Origin: Procambarus clarkii
Lineage: Eukaryota > Arthropoda > Malacostraca > Decapoda > Cambaridae
Direction of reading: 5' to 3'
NCBI RefSeq assembly: GCF_040958095.1
Contig: NC_091173.1
Location: forward strand, 12,626,500 to 12,690,499
Length of the DNA stretch: 64,000 bases
Positions 21,325-32,455 of the stretch are shown here, piece by piece. Position numbers and translations under genes: made by a program. Each line of letters begins with the position of its first letter. Position 1 is the first letter of the stretch. Under the pieces are notes generated by a model. The model did no database searches and had not been told where the DNA came from. It saw only the letters and a program-made list of their open reading frames with translations.

Positions 21325-21512
21325 TACGTGCAGGCATGCGTTCGTGAAGGTTTGAGTACGTGCAGGCGTGCGTTCGTGAAGGTTTGGGTACGTGCAGGCG
21401 TGCGTTCGTGAAGGTTTGGGTACGTGCAGGCGTGCGTTCGTGAAGGTTTGGGTACGTGCAGGCGTGCGTTCGTGAAGGTTTGAGTACGTGCAGCCGTGCG
21501 TTCGTGTAAATA
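21325..21512. repeat. 32-bp minisatellite
   Basis: Six copies of a unit containing gtgaaggtttgggtacgtgc and aggcgtgcgttc. Confidence 0.95.
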
Positions 21513-21619
21513 ACTTAACTTACCCATTTATAAAAAGGATTATCAAAAATTCATTAAATGTGATTGAAGTCACGTTAATCCGAAAGGAATTCTTACGTTT
21601 GTCTTAAAATATATACAAC

Positions 21620-21712
21620 TGTCACACATCTGACCCAAGCTCCACACATCTGACACAAGCTCCACACATCTGACCCAAGCTCCACACATGTGACCCAAGT
21701 TCCACACACGCG
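21620..21712. repeat. 20-bp tandem repeat
   Basis: Four copies of cacacatctgacccaagctc with minor changes. Confidence 0.9.
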
Positions 21713-21900
21713 TTCGATCCCCGACGGCCCAAATGATTAGTCACCCTTTCTTCACTCCGTTCCTCTACCCGGAGCTCCTATCCTAATATCCCTATCCCAG
21801 GCGAGAGGGGGGGGGGGGAAGGGATGGTGCCCAACCACTTGGACATTCGGGGATTGAACACCGACTTGCATGAAGCGAGGCCGTCGCTCGCCAGTCCCTT
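21712..21900. mobile_element. Head-to-head tRNA-derived SINE fragments
   Basis: Plus-strand gcgttcgatccccgacggcc at 21712 and minus-strand ggattgaacaccgacttgca near 21850 are two fragments of the Met-like SINE family in opposite orientation, separated by a G run. Confidence 0.7.
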
Positions 21901-21937
21901 ATGGGTTATTCATGCCCGTGCCACGGGCATGAATAGC
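21900..21937. mobile_element. SINE family 2 hairpin fragment
   Basis: gggttattcatgcccgtgcc, acgggcatgaatagcac: two terminal hairpins of family 2 fused head to head, making a near-perfect palindrome. Confidence 0.65.
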
Positions 21938-22042
21938 ACGAGAACTACCAGATACAGCAAGACACGTACACTGTACTGAGCACCAGTGTTACAGTACGGT
22001 GATGCTCAGCTTATTGTACAGTTAATATTACAGTGAGCCACC

Positions 22043-22145
22043 TGTTGTTGTTTAAGATTCGCTACTTGGAACAAAAAGTTCCAAGTAGCACGGGCTATGG
22101 TGAGCCCGTAGTGGACTTACCTGGCACAGGATCGGGGCTGTAACT
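22043..22145 (-). mobile_element. SINE family 1, full length, with TSD
   Basis: 103 bp. Plus-strand text runs gttgttgtttaagattcgct, then acaaaaagttccaagtagc, gggctatggtgagcccgta, acttacctggcacagga, tcggggctgtaact. Flanks cagtgagccacc (22031-22042) and cagtgcgccacc (22146-22157) match at 11 of 12. The U1-like segment differs from the 18-mer by one base. Confidence 0.9.
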
Positions 22146-22428
22146 CAGTGCGCCACCACTGAAGTATCCATATATATATACATATGTGGTTGTAATACAA
22201 CCACGTGTACGTGTTCCTTCCGTTTATGTTCGTGTCTATTCCACCCCCATGTCCGTGACCTTTCCCCCCCCGCCCATGTACGTGTCCCCCAAGAAAGTTT
22301 CCATAATCAGTGTGAACATGTGTGCGAGTGTGTGACCCCCCCCCCCCCCCCCACACACACACGCACACACCCACCCCAGCGACCCACTCCCACATATCTC
22401 CTCGTTAATCTCAGCCCCAGACCATACC

Positions 22429-22432
<4 letters not shown>

Positions 22433-22511
<79 letters not shown>

Positions 22512-22560
22512 CGAACAAGCCTGAATGGTCCCCAGGCATATATGCAACTGAAGGAGAGAA
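22433..22560. repeat. (TA)n-linked interspersed repeat
   Basis: A TA run of about 38 units joined to gcgaacaagcctgaatggtc and cccaggcatatatgcaactg. Second copy of the element at 17441-17600. Confidence 0.8.
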
Positions 22561-22849
22561 ACAATAAAGAGCTTTAGTGATTTCGTTCACGAATTATTTT
22601 AAATACAATATTTTTAATATTGAGTGCAAATTGAGTGGCTTCAGTCGACAAACGTGAGACATGCTGGTGCATTGTCGGTGGTGAGGTCCCTCATGCGTGT
22701 GTCACTAACTTCAACTTCCTTCTCTGTATAAACCTCAATAATATTTAGTCGAATACCTTTCATACCAACACAATCAGATGTCAATCCTTGTGCCTTTCTG
22801 GCTGATTTTCGAACGCTTAGGGATTGTTTTCTGCCAATTATTAAGTCTA

Positions 22850-23165
22850 CTTAGTTCATTCTATAGCGTTTCTTAGTTTTGGCCTGGCTTATTTACCTGT
22901 CATAAGTATGGGTCATTGATATATTGTCTACTGTTGCTGTTAGACCAGTATCTCGATCATTGGTGTATCTGGTGAAGAATGAAGGTCCCAGAACACAACC
23001 CTTGGGACCTGCCTGTACCTGTCCCACCCACCGAGCCTCACCCAACTTACCTCCAGCTTACTGAATATCATATTTACGTTTACCAGTGACTGCAGGTTTC
23101 TCGAGTGTTTAAACTGTTGCAGTTTGATTTGAGGTCAGGCGTCCTCCATGACAGCCTGGAGGATT
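22850..23165 (-). mobile_element. CR1-like LINE reverse-transcriptase fragment
   Basis: The minus strand around 22930-23010 translates as PKGCVLGPSFFTRYTNDRDT, then GLTATVDN. This corresponds to the PQGxVLGPxLFxxYxNDL motif of non-LTR reverse transcriptases. Flanking minus-strand sequence is LINE-like but too damaged to read. Upstream 22560-22850 is unassigned. Confidence 0.7.
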
Positions 23166-23209
23166 GACTGGTGGATCATATTGTTGCATTTTTTTGTATA
23201 GCTAATTCG

Positions 23210-23212
<3 letters not shown>

Positions 23213-23286
<74 letters not shown>
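23213..23286. repeat. (TC)n microsatellite
   Basis: About 37 TC units. A C-rich tract follows at 23400-23475. Confidence 0.97.
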
Positions 23287-23289
<3 letters not shown>

Positions 23290-23739
23290 CACACATTCAT
23301 GCCCATTACATATAATAATAAAAACATTCCTCCCTCTTTTGCAAAAATATATCTCGGTATTACTACCTAACAAATTAACTAACCACGCCCCACCACCCAG
23401 ACCTCCCCCTCCCCCCCCCCCCTCTCCCCCAATACCCCCACCCCTCCCCCTCCCCCTCCCCACCGCCCACCAGGGGGTGGGAATGTCACACAATCCTGGA
23501 AACTGTGTGACGGGAGGCTGGGGAAAAGGGGTGATGGCGGGGGAAAATATACAGGAAAAACGCGAGAGGAAGAGAGGGGGATTGAAAGGGTAATTTCCCG
23601 AAAACATTAAAATTCATGAAGTACAAAATAGCGTAAAACTGGCGGGAACAAGGCGACTGTTGTGTTCTCAGGAAGGTTGGGACAAGAGGGAATGGTTGTG
23701 ATGGTGGTGGTGGTGGTTAGTGCTTGTGGGCGTGTGTTG

Positions 23740-24597
23740 TGCTTGTTGCTGTGGCTGGACGTGGTGGACTGGTGCTGTGATTGGACGTGATGGGACAGTT
23801 GTTGTGACTGGACGTGATGGGACGGTTGCTGTGATTGGACGTGATGGGACAGTTACCGTGACTGGACGTGATGGGACAGTTGCCGTGACTGGACGTGATG
23901 GGACAGTTGCCGTGACTGGACGTGATGGGACAGTTACCGTGACTGGACGTGATGGGACAGTTACCGTGACTGGACGTGATGGGACAGTTACCGTGACTGG
24001 ACGTGATGGGACAGTTACCGTGTCTGGACGTGATGGGACAGTTACCGTGACTGGACGTGATGGGACAGTTACCGTGACTGGACGTGATGGGACAGTTGCC
24101 GTGACTGGACGTGATGGGACAGTTGCCGTGACTGGACGTGATGGGACAGTTGCCGTGACTGGACGTGATGGGACAGTTGCCGTGACTGGACGTGATGGGA
24201 CAGTTGCCGTGACTGGACGTGATGGGACAGTTGCCGTGACTGGACGTGATGGGACAGTTACCGTGACTGGACGTGATGGAACAGTTACCGTGACTGGACG
24301 TGATGGGACAGTTGCCGTGACTGGACGTGATGGGACAGTTGCCGTGACTGGACGTGATGGGACAGTTGCCGTGACTGGACGTGATGGGACAGTTGCCGTG
24401 ACTGGACGTGATGGGACAGTTGCCGTGACTGGACGTGTTGGGACAGTTACCGTGACTGGACGTGATGGGACAGTTACCGTGGCTGGACGTGATGGGACAG
24501 TTGCCGTGACTGGACGTGATGGGACAGTTACCGTGACTGGACGTGATGGGACAGTTACCGTGACTGGACGTGATGGGACAGTTACCGTAGCAGGATC
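23740..24597. repeat. 27-bp minisatellite, about 30 copies
   Basis: The unit contains gtgactggacgtgatgggac and agttacc or agttgcc. Because 27 is divisible by 3 and the unit lacks stops, both strands stay open for more than 300 codons (TGRDGTVAV on plus, PSRPVTATV on minus). I see no start context, domain or splice evidence, so this is annotated as a repeat, not a CDS. Variation is almost entirely acc/gcc. Confidence 0.93.
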
Positions 24598-24766
24598 CGT
24601 AACCTGCTTCACCTCCACCTCTCTCTCTCTCTTATCTCTTATCTCTCTAATTCTCTCTTAGAGAATTAGACCCTATTGCAGACCCTTTAAATAATGTCTG
24701 CAATAGCCCCCCCCCCTTGCCGGACTTCGGCTCCTGGGCGCCAGGTAATCCTGAGGACCATACAGG

Positions 24767-24822
24767 TGTGTGTGTGTGTGTGTGTGTGTTCCTTCCCCCC
24801 CCCCCCCCCCTCTCACACAGCC
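24767..24822. repeat. (TG)n and C-run
   Basis: Short TG run to about 24789, then ttccttccccc with a long C run. Confidence 0.9.
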
Positions 24823-24879
24823 CATTGATAAACGGCGTTTGATACAGAGAATCAAATTCGAGACTGCTAGTATCGGAAC

Positions 24880-24970
24880 CCTTTACTATATGAACAAATC
24901 CACAAGGGCCGTGACGAGGATTCGAACCTGCGTCCGAGAGCATCTCAGACACTCCCTTAATGAGCTCATT
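24880..24970 (-). mobile_element. tRNA-derived SINE fragment
   Basis: atgaacaaatccacaagggc, cgtgacgaggattcgaacct, gcgtccgagagcatctcaga is the reverse of the family at 41822. The intact B box is ggttcgaatcc. Confidence 0.8.
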
Positions 24971-25211
24971 TGATGAATCACGCAATTGTGCTTTCTGTGT
25001 GTACCTTTACCGTATGTTTCTAAGAGAGTTAATTCGGTTTCCAGTCACGTTAACGACTATAGACCCTGAAACCAGTAACACCACGAACCTGAGTATACTT
25101 ACACCCCGCTATAAGACTAGTATAACCAATATCATACACTGCCAATTGCAGTATATCACGCATTATTATTTGTGTCGTGCGAGATGGGTTATCTCAGAAT
25201 ATACCAGATAT

Positions 25212-25330
25212 ATCAGGGGTCTCGTAGTATAGTTGGCTTCGTTCTCGACTCACAATCGGGGGGGGATTTCCGGGTTCGATTCCTGGGCAGGATAGAAATG
25301 ATTGGGTACATTTACTCAGACTTTCACGCT
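25212..25330 (+). mobile_element. tRNA-derived SINE
   Basis: tctcgtagtatagttggctt, ctcgactcacaatcggg, cgggttcgattcctgggcag, then gatagaaatgattgggtac. A- and B-box-like parts are both visible. A G run sits in the variable region. Confidence 0.8.
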
Positions 25331-25554
25331 TACCTTCAATCTTAAAGAAGGATTCATGAACCCCCAATCGTAGCAGGATTGGTTTACGCCAATCTTGAGA
25401 GGGATGAGTTTACCTCACTACGGAGATCTATAACAACTCTTAGTTTACGCTGGTTTACTCTTCGTCTTGACTGATACTGGCTGTAAAGTTGAAGTTGTTA
25501 CATCAGATGTAAACTACGGAAAATTTGCAAGAAAATTTGGAACATCTTGCATTA

Positions 25555-28314
25555 GTGGTTCGTTAAGAACAGTACATTAGTGGTTCGTTAAGAACAGTAC
25601 ATTAGTGGTTCGTTAAGAACAGTACATTAGTGGTTCGTTAGGAACAGTACATTAGTGGTTCGTTAGGAACACAGTACATTAGTGGTTCGTTAAGAACAGT
25701 ACATTAGTGGTTCGTTAGGAACACAGTACATTAGTGGTTCGTTAAGAACAGTACATTAGTGGTTCGTTAAGAACAGTACATTAGTGGTTCGTTAGGAACA
25801 GTACATTAGTGGTTCGTTAAGAACAGTACATTAGTGGTTCGTTAGGAACAGTACATTAGTGGTTCGTTAGGAACACAGTACATTAGTGGTTCGTTAAGAA
25901 CAGTACATTAGTGGTTCGTTAGGAACACAGTACATTAGTGGTTCGTTAAGAACAGTACATTAGTGGTTCGTTAAGAACAGTACATTAGTGGTTCGTTAAG
26001 AACAGTACATTAGTGGTTCGTTAAGAACACAGTACATTAGTGGTTCGTTAAGAACACAGTACATTAGTGGTTCGTTAGGAACACAGAACATTAGTGGTTC
26101 GTTAGGAACACAGTACATTAGTGGTTCATTAGGAACACAGTACATTAGTGGTTCGTTAGGAACACAGTACATTAGTGGTTCGTTAAGAACACAGTACATT
26201 AGTGGTTCGTTAAGAACACAGTACATTAGTGGTTCGTTAAGAACACAGTACATTAGTGGTTCGTTAAGAACACAGTACATTAGTGGTTCGTTAAGAACAC
26301 AGTACATTAGTGGTTCGTTAGGAACACAGTACATTAGTGGTTCGTTAAGAACACAGTACATTAGTGGTTCATTAGGAACACAGTACATTAGTGGTTCGTT
26401 AGGAACACAGTACATTAGTGGTTCGTTAAGAACACAGTACATTAGTGGTTCGTTAGGAACACAGTACATTAGTGGTTCGTTAAGAACACAGTACATTAGT
26501 GGTTCGTCAAGAACAGTGCATTAGTGGTTCACCAAGAACACAGTACATTAGTAGTTCGTCAAGAACAGTGCATTAGTGGTTCACCAAGAACACAGTGCAT
26601 TAGTGGTTCGTTAAGAACACAGTACATTAGTGGTTCGTTAGGAACACAGTGCATTAGTGGTTCATTAAGAACACAGTGCATTAGTGGTTCGTTAGGAACA
26701 CAGTACATTAGTGGTTCGTCAAGAACAGTGCATTAGTGGTTCACCAAGAACGCAGTACATTAGTGGTTCGTCAAGAACAGTGTATTATTGGTTCGTTAAG
26801 AACACAGTGCATTAGTGGTTCGTCAAGAACAGTGCATTAGTGGTTAGTTAAGAACACAGTACATTAGTGGTTCATTAAGAACATTAGTGGTTCGTTAAGA
26901 ACACAGTACATTAGTGGTTCGTTAAGAACACAGTACATTAGTGGTTCGTTAGGAACACAGTACATTAGTGGTTCGTTAGGAACACAGTGCATTAGTGGTT
27001 CGTTAAGAACACAGTGCATTAGTGGTTCGTTAAGAACACAGTACATTAGTGGTTCGTTAGGAACACAGTGCATTAGTGGTTCGTCAAGAACAGTGCATTA
27101 GTGGTTCACCAAGAACACAGTACATTAGTGGTTCGTCAAGAACAGTGTATTATTGGTTCGTTAAGAACACAGTGCATTAGTGGTTCGTCAAGAACAGTGC
27201 ATTAGTGGTTAGTTAAGAACACAGTACATTAGTGGTTCATTAAGAACATTAGTGGTTCGTTAAGAACACAGTACATTAGTGGTTCGTTAAGAACACAGTA
27301 CATTAGTGGTTCGTTAGGAACACAGTACATTAGTGGTTCGTTAGGAACACAGTGCATTAGTGGTTCGTTACGAACACAGTACATTAGTGGTTCGTTAAGA
27401 ACACAGTACATTAGTGGTTCGTTAAGAGCACAGTACATTAGTGGTTCGTTAAGAACACAGTACATTAGTGGTTCGTTAAGAGCACAGTACATTAGTGGTT
27501 CATTAGGAACACAGTCCATTAGTGGTTCGTTAAGAACAGTGCATTAATGGTTCGTTAAGAACAGTACATTAGTGGTTCGTTAGGAACACAGTGCATTAGT
27601 GGTTCGTTAAGAACAGTGCATTAGTGGTTCGTTAGGAACACAGTGCATTAGTGGTTCGTTAAGAACACAGTGCATTAGTGGTTCGTTAAGAACACAGTGC
27701 ATTAGTAGTTCGTTAAGAACACAGTACATTAGTGGTTCGTTAAGAACACAGTACATTAGTGGTTCGTTAAGAACACAGTGCATTAGTGGTTCGTTAAGAA
27801 CACAGTACATTAGTGGTTCGTTAAGAACAGTGCATTAGTGGTTCGTTAAGAACACAGTGCATTAGTGGTTCGTTAAGACCACAGTGCATTAGTAGTTCGT
27901 TAAGAACACAGTACATTAGTGGTTCGTTAAGAACACAGTACATTAGTGGTTCGTTAAGAACACAGTGCATTAGTGGTTCGTTAAGAACACAGTACATTAG
28001 TGGTTCGTTAAGAACAGTGCATTAGTGGTTCGTTAAGAACTCAGTGCATTAGTGGTTCGTTAAGAACAGTACATTAGTGGTTCGTTAAGAACACAGTACA
28101 TTAGTGGTTCGTTAAGAACAGTACATTAGTGGTTCGTTAAGAACACAGTGCATTAGTGGTTCGTTAAGAACACAGTGCATTAGTGGTTCGTTAAGAACAG
28201 TGCATTGGTGGTTCGTTAAGAACACAGTACATTAGTGGTTCGTTAAGAACAGTACATTAGTGGTTCGTTAAGAACACAGTACATTAGTGGTTCGTTAAGA
28301 ACACAATACGTAAT
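25555..28314. repeat. Large minisatellite, 25/27-bp units, about 105 copies
   Basis: The unit is acattagtggttcgttaaga with acagt or acacagt, so 25 and 27 bp versions mix along 2.76 kb. Variants (gtgcatt, ttaggaac, tcaccaag, tagtagttcg) recur in order. A block containing tgtattattg repeats at 26781 and 27146 (365 bp apart). A block containing attagtagtt repeats at 27701 and 27888 (187 bp apart). Several minus-strand frames (NEPLMYCV repeats) are artefacts of the 27-bp phase. Confidence 0.97.
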
Positions 28315-28564
28315 TATTTGTTTACAATGATGCCTACAATGGTCTGTCATCATAGTATAGTTCGCGTATATCTCCAGTTAACGTTGTCGAGGTTAACAAA
28401 GCTTGTTAACCTCTATGATGTTAACTTTATCATGAATTGGACTTAAACTCTCAAGTTCACTGTAATAACAAAATTTTGCATCATTTCCTTGTAGCTGAAT
28501 CTTAAACATTTCTATACAACATTCACTGACGTTTCGCAATCTGACTAAAGCTGTCCACTTAAAC

Positions 28565-28604
28565 TTTGGAGTTTTCATAGGTTATAACCTATGAAAACTC
28601 CAAA
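28565..28604. repeat. Perfect 40-bp palindrome
   Basis: The half-site tttggagttttcataggtta is followed directly by its exact reverse complement, with no spacer. Confidence 0.95.
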
Positions 28605-30500
28605 AACAAAATGGCAGCGGTTCATTGCATATTCACAATCCAATTATGTAAAATAGTCCTCCATTTTGTAGTGACGTGGCACCCTGCGATTGGTCCCGCC
28701 ACGACGGTCTTGTTCTCCTGAAGCGTGCTTCAACCCTATTCGTCTAACCCTTTCTGCATGACAAAGTAACGCCGGCTTTTATTATCCGAGGGTCTGAGGC
28801 TGGCTGCCGGGGGATAGGGTTTTTTTTACCTAGTCAAATCGGAGGGACCTATAGGCGTCGTGCTCTAGGGTAAGGCTGTAGGGACGGTGAAGGGGTCGTT
28901 AGGCGCCACTATGCAAGCTTTATGCTAGCTTAAAGCCTAATTTTAAGCTGGTGGAGCCCCTGTAAGATGTATAGTGTAATAAGCTATGAAGCTTTAGCTC
29001 ACGTATTAATTTTAAACCACTATCCAATACCATAAATTTGATATATATGCTTACTACTCAAAATCGATAGCGGTTTGATCGGTCGCTGGCAATACTCCAC
29101 GTATCCCTACGACCCGTTTTTTTTATACAAGTTTCAACCCCGTGTAGGCTCCCCCCCCCCCCCCCCCCTTTCCTCTCTCTCTCTCCTCAATGGCTGTTAG
29201 GCTTCCGCTATTGAGGCCGCGCACATGCCAATAATAGATTTTAATAAATTCAGGCAGAGAACGGTTTTTTGTATGCTCAAGTACGTTATATCACAGGGCA
29301 GTCTTTGGGGCGGGTGACAGGAGGCATGCATCACAGAACACAACCCTTTTCAGGGGCCTCGCTCCGTTTTTTTTACATACTAAATACGGATCTGACACGC
29401 CATTGGCTGGGCGCATTTGAATGGCACCCCCCCCCTCTTTTGAATTTAAATTGCTACCCCCATTTCGCATCGCATGAACGGAAGCCCCCCCCCCCGGGGT
29501 CGGTTATAAAAATGGCAGCTGGTCTAACCCTATCGAGATGGTGTGTAGTTAAATGCACCATTTTGTTGTGAAAAAGAGAGGGGGGAGGAAGAGGGTAGGG
29601 CTGTAACGGGAGATTTAGGAAATATTCTGAAATTTGCAGCCTATTCAAATGCACAATAAGACAAAAATCACTTCATATACAAAAGTTCTTTCTGCTGATG
29701 TCTGTTGGACAATAATGCCATATCTGATCATTTCTCTTTTTCTTGGTCGATATCGTGAATATCCGTCAGATATGCCTCAATAAAAGTCATTTCATGCCAA
29801 GACCAATGAACAGCTGAAAACAACAACTATGGACAAAATAGATTCCTAAGAAAAGGGGAAAGTCACTTAATACAACAGGTTGTAGTGGTTTTGTGAATGT
29901 TTAGCTCGTTTCTGAGACACACTCCAACTTCCTCTTAAGTTTTAAATTGTATTATGTTCTCCCTTCTGACTCCCGTTTTCTCACATTTGTTAAACTTATT
30001 AAATAAAGATTCACATCTACACACACACGCAAATATACACATGTGCAACACACACACACGCAAATATACACATGTGCAACACACAAACACACACACACAC
30101 TGTACAAGACACACCAAAGAGGACCACCACAAAAGGTGCTCTTAACAATATGGAACACCTTGATGGCTGAAGCTTCAAAGCCCTCCACGCCCATATTTTC
30201 TTAAGGCAAAAATACCCCATTGGCAACGAAGCATGCCTGGGCCCCCTCCACGACCTCTCAAGCCCCTTGCTGAAGCCCTTTACCCCTGTTCCCCGCCCTA
30301 AATAAGGATGGACCCGCCGGCGGAGCTCGGCCCGTGGAGAGACAGTGTCCGGGCCTACTGAAGCGAAGGTACCCCCAACCGTCCACCGCCCGCCTGTCCA
30401 TTGACGTCCCCTGAACCCCAGTTTTTACATAAACAAATGCACCCCTTGGCCCCTCTTAACCCTTCGATTTTGAGAACGCAAAACTGCTGAAGAAAATTTG
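28605..30500. other. GC-rich unassigned block with a recurrent T-run motif
   Basis: No gene recognised. The motif gttttttttacatagtcaaa, or a close variant, appears at about 28819, 29366 and 30421 (and again at 34087 and 34181). aaatggcagc and ctaaccct occur near it more than once. 29150-29168 is a C run. 30018-30100 has a twice-repeated block around cacacacacgcaaatataca. These suggest a diverged low-copy repeat rather than unique coding sequence. Confidence 0.4.
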
Positions 30501-30517
30501 ACTAGCGAGAGTTACGA

Positions 30518-30533
30518 TGAGAGCGAGAGCGAG

Positions 30534-30567
<34 letters not shown>
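30518..30567. repeat. (GA)n microsatellite
   Basis: gagcgagagcgagag leading into a pure GA run. Confidence 0.93.
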
Positions 30568-30571
<4 letters not shown>

Positions 30572-30775
30572 TAGAATAAGACATCTAAAAATAGGTATGT
30601 AGTAGGATAAACAACTTTAGGAAAGAGGTGTGTTTGTGTATATGTCATTAATACCCAATGAAAACATAATATTTTTGTTGATAAAATTTCTGTTGATAAA
30701 AAGATTGAAGCCATTTGTGCAAGTGAATATATGCTATGTAATACCCGCTGATGTCTGTTGTGAAGTCTGTTATAT

Positions 30776-31235
30776 TTTCCCCCTCTCCCACACGGCTCCT
30801 CCCACAGTCTTCCCTCTCCCACACGTCTCCTCCCACAGTCTTCCCCTCTCCCACACGTCTCCTCTCACAGTCTTCCCTCTCCCACACGTCTCCTCTCACA
30901 GTCTTCCCTCTCCCACATGTCTCCTCTCACAGTCTTCCCTCTCCCACACGTCTCCTCTCACAGTCTTCCCTCTCCCACACGTCTCCTCCCACAGTCTTCC
31001 CTCTCTCCCACACGTCTCCTCCCACAGTCTTCCCTTTCCCACATGTCTCCTCTCACAGTCTTCCCTCTCCCACACGTCTCCTCCCACAGTCTCCCCTCTC
31101 CCACACGCCTCCTCCCACAGTCTCCCCTCTCCCACACGTCTCCTCTCTCAGTCTTCCCTCTCCCACACGTCCCCTCTCTCAGTCTTCCCTCTCCCACACG
31201 TCTCCTCTCTCAGTCTTCCCTCTCCCACCCTCCGT
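30776..31235. repeat. 30-bp minisatellite, left arm
   Basis: About 15 copies of a unit containing cacagtcttccctctcccac and acgtctcctc. Not coding. Confidence 0.95.
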
Positions 31236-31285
31236 CCACTTCCCCTTCCCCCACCATCCATGTGGGGGAAGGGAAAGTGGGCGTA
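31220..31285. repeat. Hairpin in the inverted-repeat spacer
   Basis: ccacttccccttcccccac pairs with gtgggggaagggaaagtgg around a short loop near 31258. Confidence 0.7.
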
Positions 31286-31499
31286 GGAGGGGTGTAAGAG
31301 GGGAACTGAGGGTAGGGAGGGGGCAGTATGGAAAAAAAGACATGGAGTTGGGGATTACCATGGGGAGGTAGTAATTATGGAATTAAGACGATAATTGAGG
31401 AATTTGGGAAGGTAACTGAGATGGTGGCTGGGAAGGACGGAAAAGGGAAGGTTCAGGCAACATATAATAGTAAAGGACGCATGTCAGTGTTGGAGTAGA

Positions 31500-31645
31500 G
31501 GAGGAGAGGTGTGGTGGAGGAGAGGTGTGGTGGAAGAGAGGTGTGGTGGAAGAGAGGTGTGGTGGAAGAGAGGTGTGGTGGAGGAGAGGTGTGGAGGAAG
31601 GGGGTTTGGAGGAGAGGTGTGGAGGAAGGGGGTTTGGAGGAGGAG
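31500..31645. repeat. About 16-bp minisatellite
   Basis: Eight copies of gtggtggaagagaggt and variants in the spacer of the inverted repeat. Confidence 0.85.
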
Positions 31646-31726
31646 GGAAGGGGAGTGTGGAGGAGAGGATTCTAGGAAAGAGATGTGAATGAGATAGCAA
31701 GAGAAAAGTTAATACTTATGGAAGAA

Positions 31727-32225
31727 ATGTGAGAGGAGACGTGTGGGAGATGGAAGACTGTGGGAGGAGACGTGTGGGAGAGGGAAGACTGTGGGAGGAG
31801 ACGTGTATTCGTTTGCCTTGTACAACAGGGAGGGAAGGGAAGAAGAGGGAAGACTGTGGGAGGAGACGTGTGGGAGAGGGAAGACTGTGGGAGGAGACGT
31901 GTGGGAGAGGGGGAAGACTGTGGGAGGAGACGTGTGGGAGAGGGAAGACTGTGAGAGGAGACGTGTGGGAGAGGGAAGACTGTGAGAGGAGACGTGTGGG
32001 AGAGGGGGAAGACTGTGAGAGGAGACGTGTGGGAGAGGGGGAAGACTGTGGGAGGAGACGTGTGGGAGAGGGAAGACTGTGGGAGGAGACGTGTGGGAGA
32101 GGGAAGACTGTGGGAGGAGACATGTGGGAGAGGGAAGACTGTGAGAGGAGACATGTGGGAGAGGGAAGACTGTGGGAGGAGACGTGTGGGAGAGGGAAGA
32201 CTGTGAGAGGAGACATGTGGGAGAG
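31727..32225. repeat. 30-bp minisatellite, right arm (inverted)
   Basis: About 15 copies of a unit containing ggagacgtgtgggagaggga and agactgtgag, the reverse complement of the left-arm unit. Confidence 0.95.
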
Positions 32226-32339
32226 GGGGAAAATATAACAGACTTCACAACAGACATCAGCGGGTATTATATAGCATATATTCACTTGCACAAATGGCTT
32301 CAACCTTCACCTAATGTAATTATGTGAAGGTTGAGGACA

Positions 32340-32455
32340 ACCAGCGCTGTCCTGCAGGAGTCACTTCTGGGGTCACCGTTGAAGGGGTCACCGCTGCAGG
32401 GGTCACTTCTGGGGTCACCGCTGCAGGGGGGTCACTTCTGGGGTCATCCTCTACT
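32340..32455. repeat. Short tandem repeat
   Basis: Four copies of ggggtcac(c/t)(g/t)-type units such as cacttctggggtcaccgctg. Confidence 0.8.

Larger units (their letters stand above)
30704..32303. repeat. 1.6-kb inverted repeat
   Basis: The outer 75 bases (30704-30778) are matched in reverse complement at 32226-32303 with about two differences (attgaagccatttgtgcaag versus caaatggcttcaa and so on). The arms then continue as oppositely oriented minisatellites (30776-31235 and 31727-32225). The central spacer is about 490 bp. The right arm carries an extra unique piece at 31805-31848 (tattcgtttgccttgtacaa). Origin is most simply an inverted duplication. Confidence 0.9.

Noticed and set aside
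23720-24661. Frames of more than 300 codons on both strands as a secreted or structural repeat protein
   Set aside because: Openness on both strands follows from a stop-free 27-bp unit. No start context, domain or splice sites support a gene.
25996-27810. Minus-strand NEPLMYCV repeat frames as proteins
   Set aside because: They arise where 27-bp units run in phase and end wherever a 25-bp unit shifts the frame. This is a minisatellite.
25555-28314. Regularly spaced repeats as a CRISPR-like array
   Set aside because: Units are contiguous with no unique spacers, and the window is eukaryotic.
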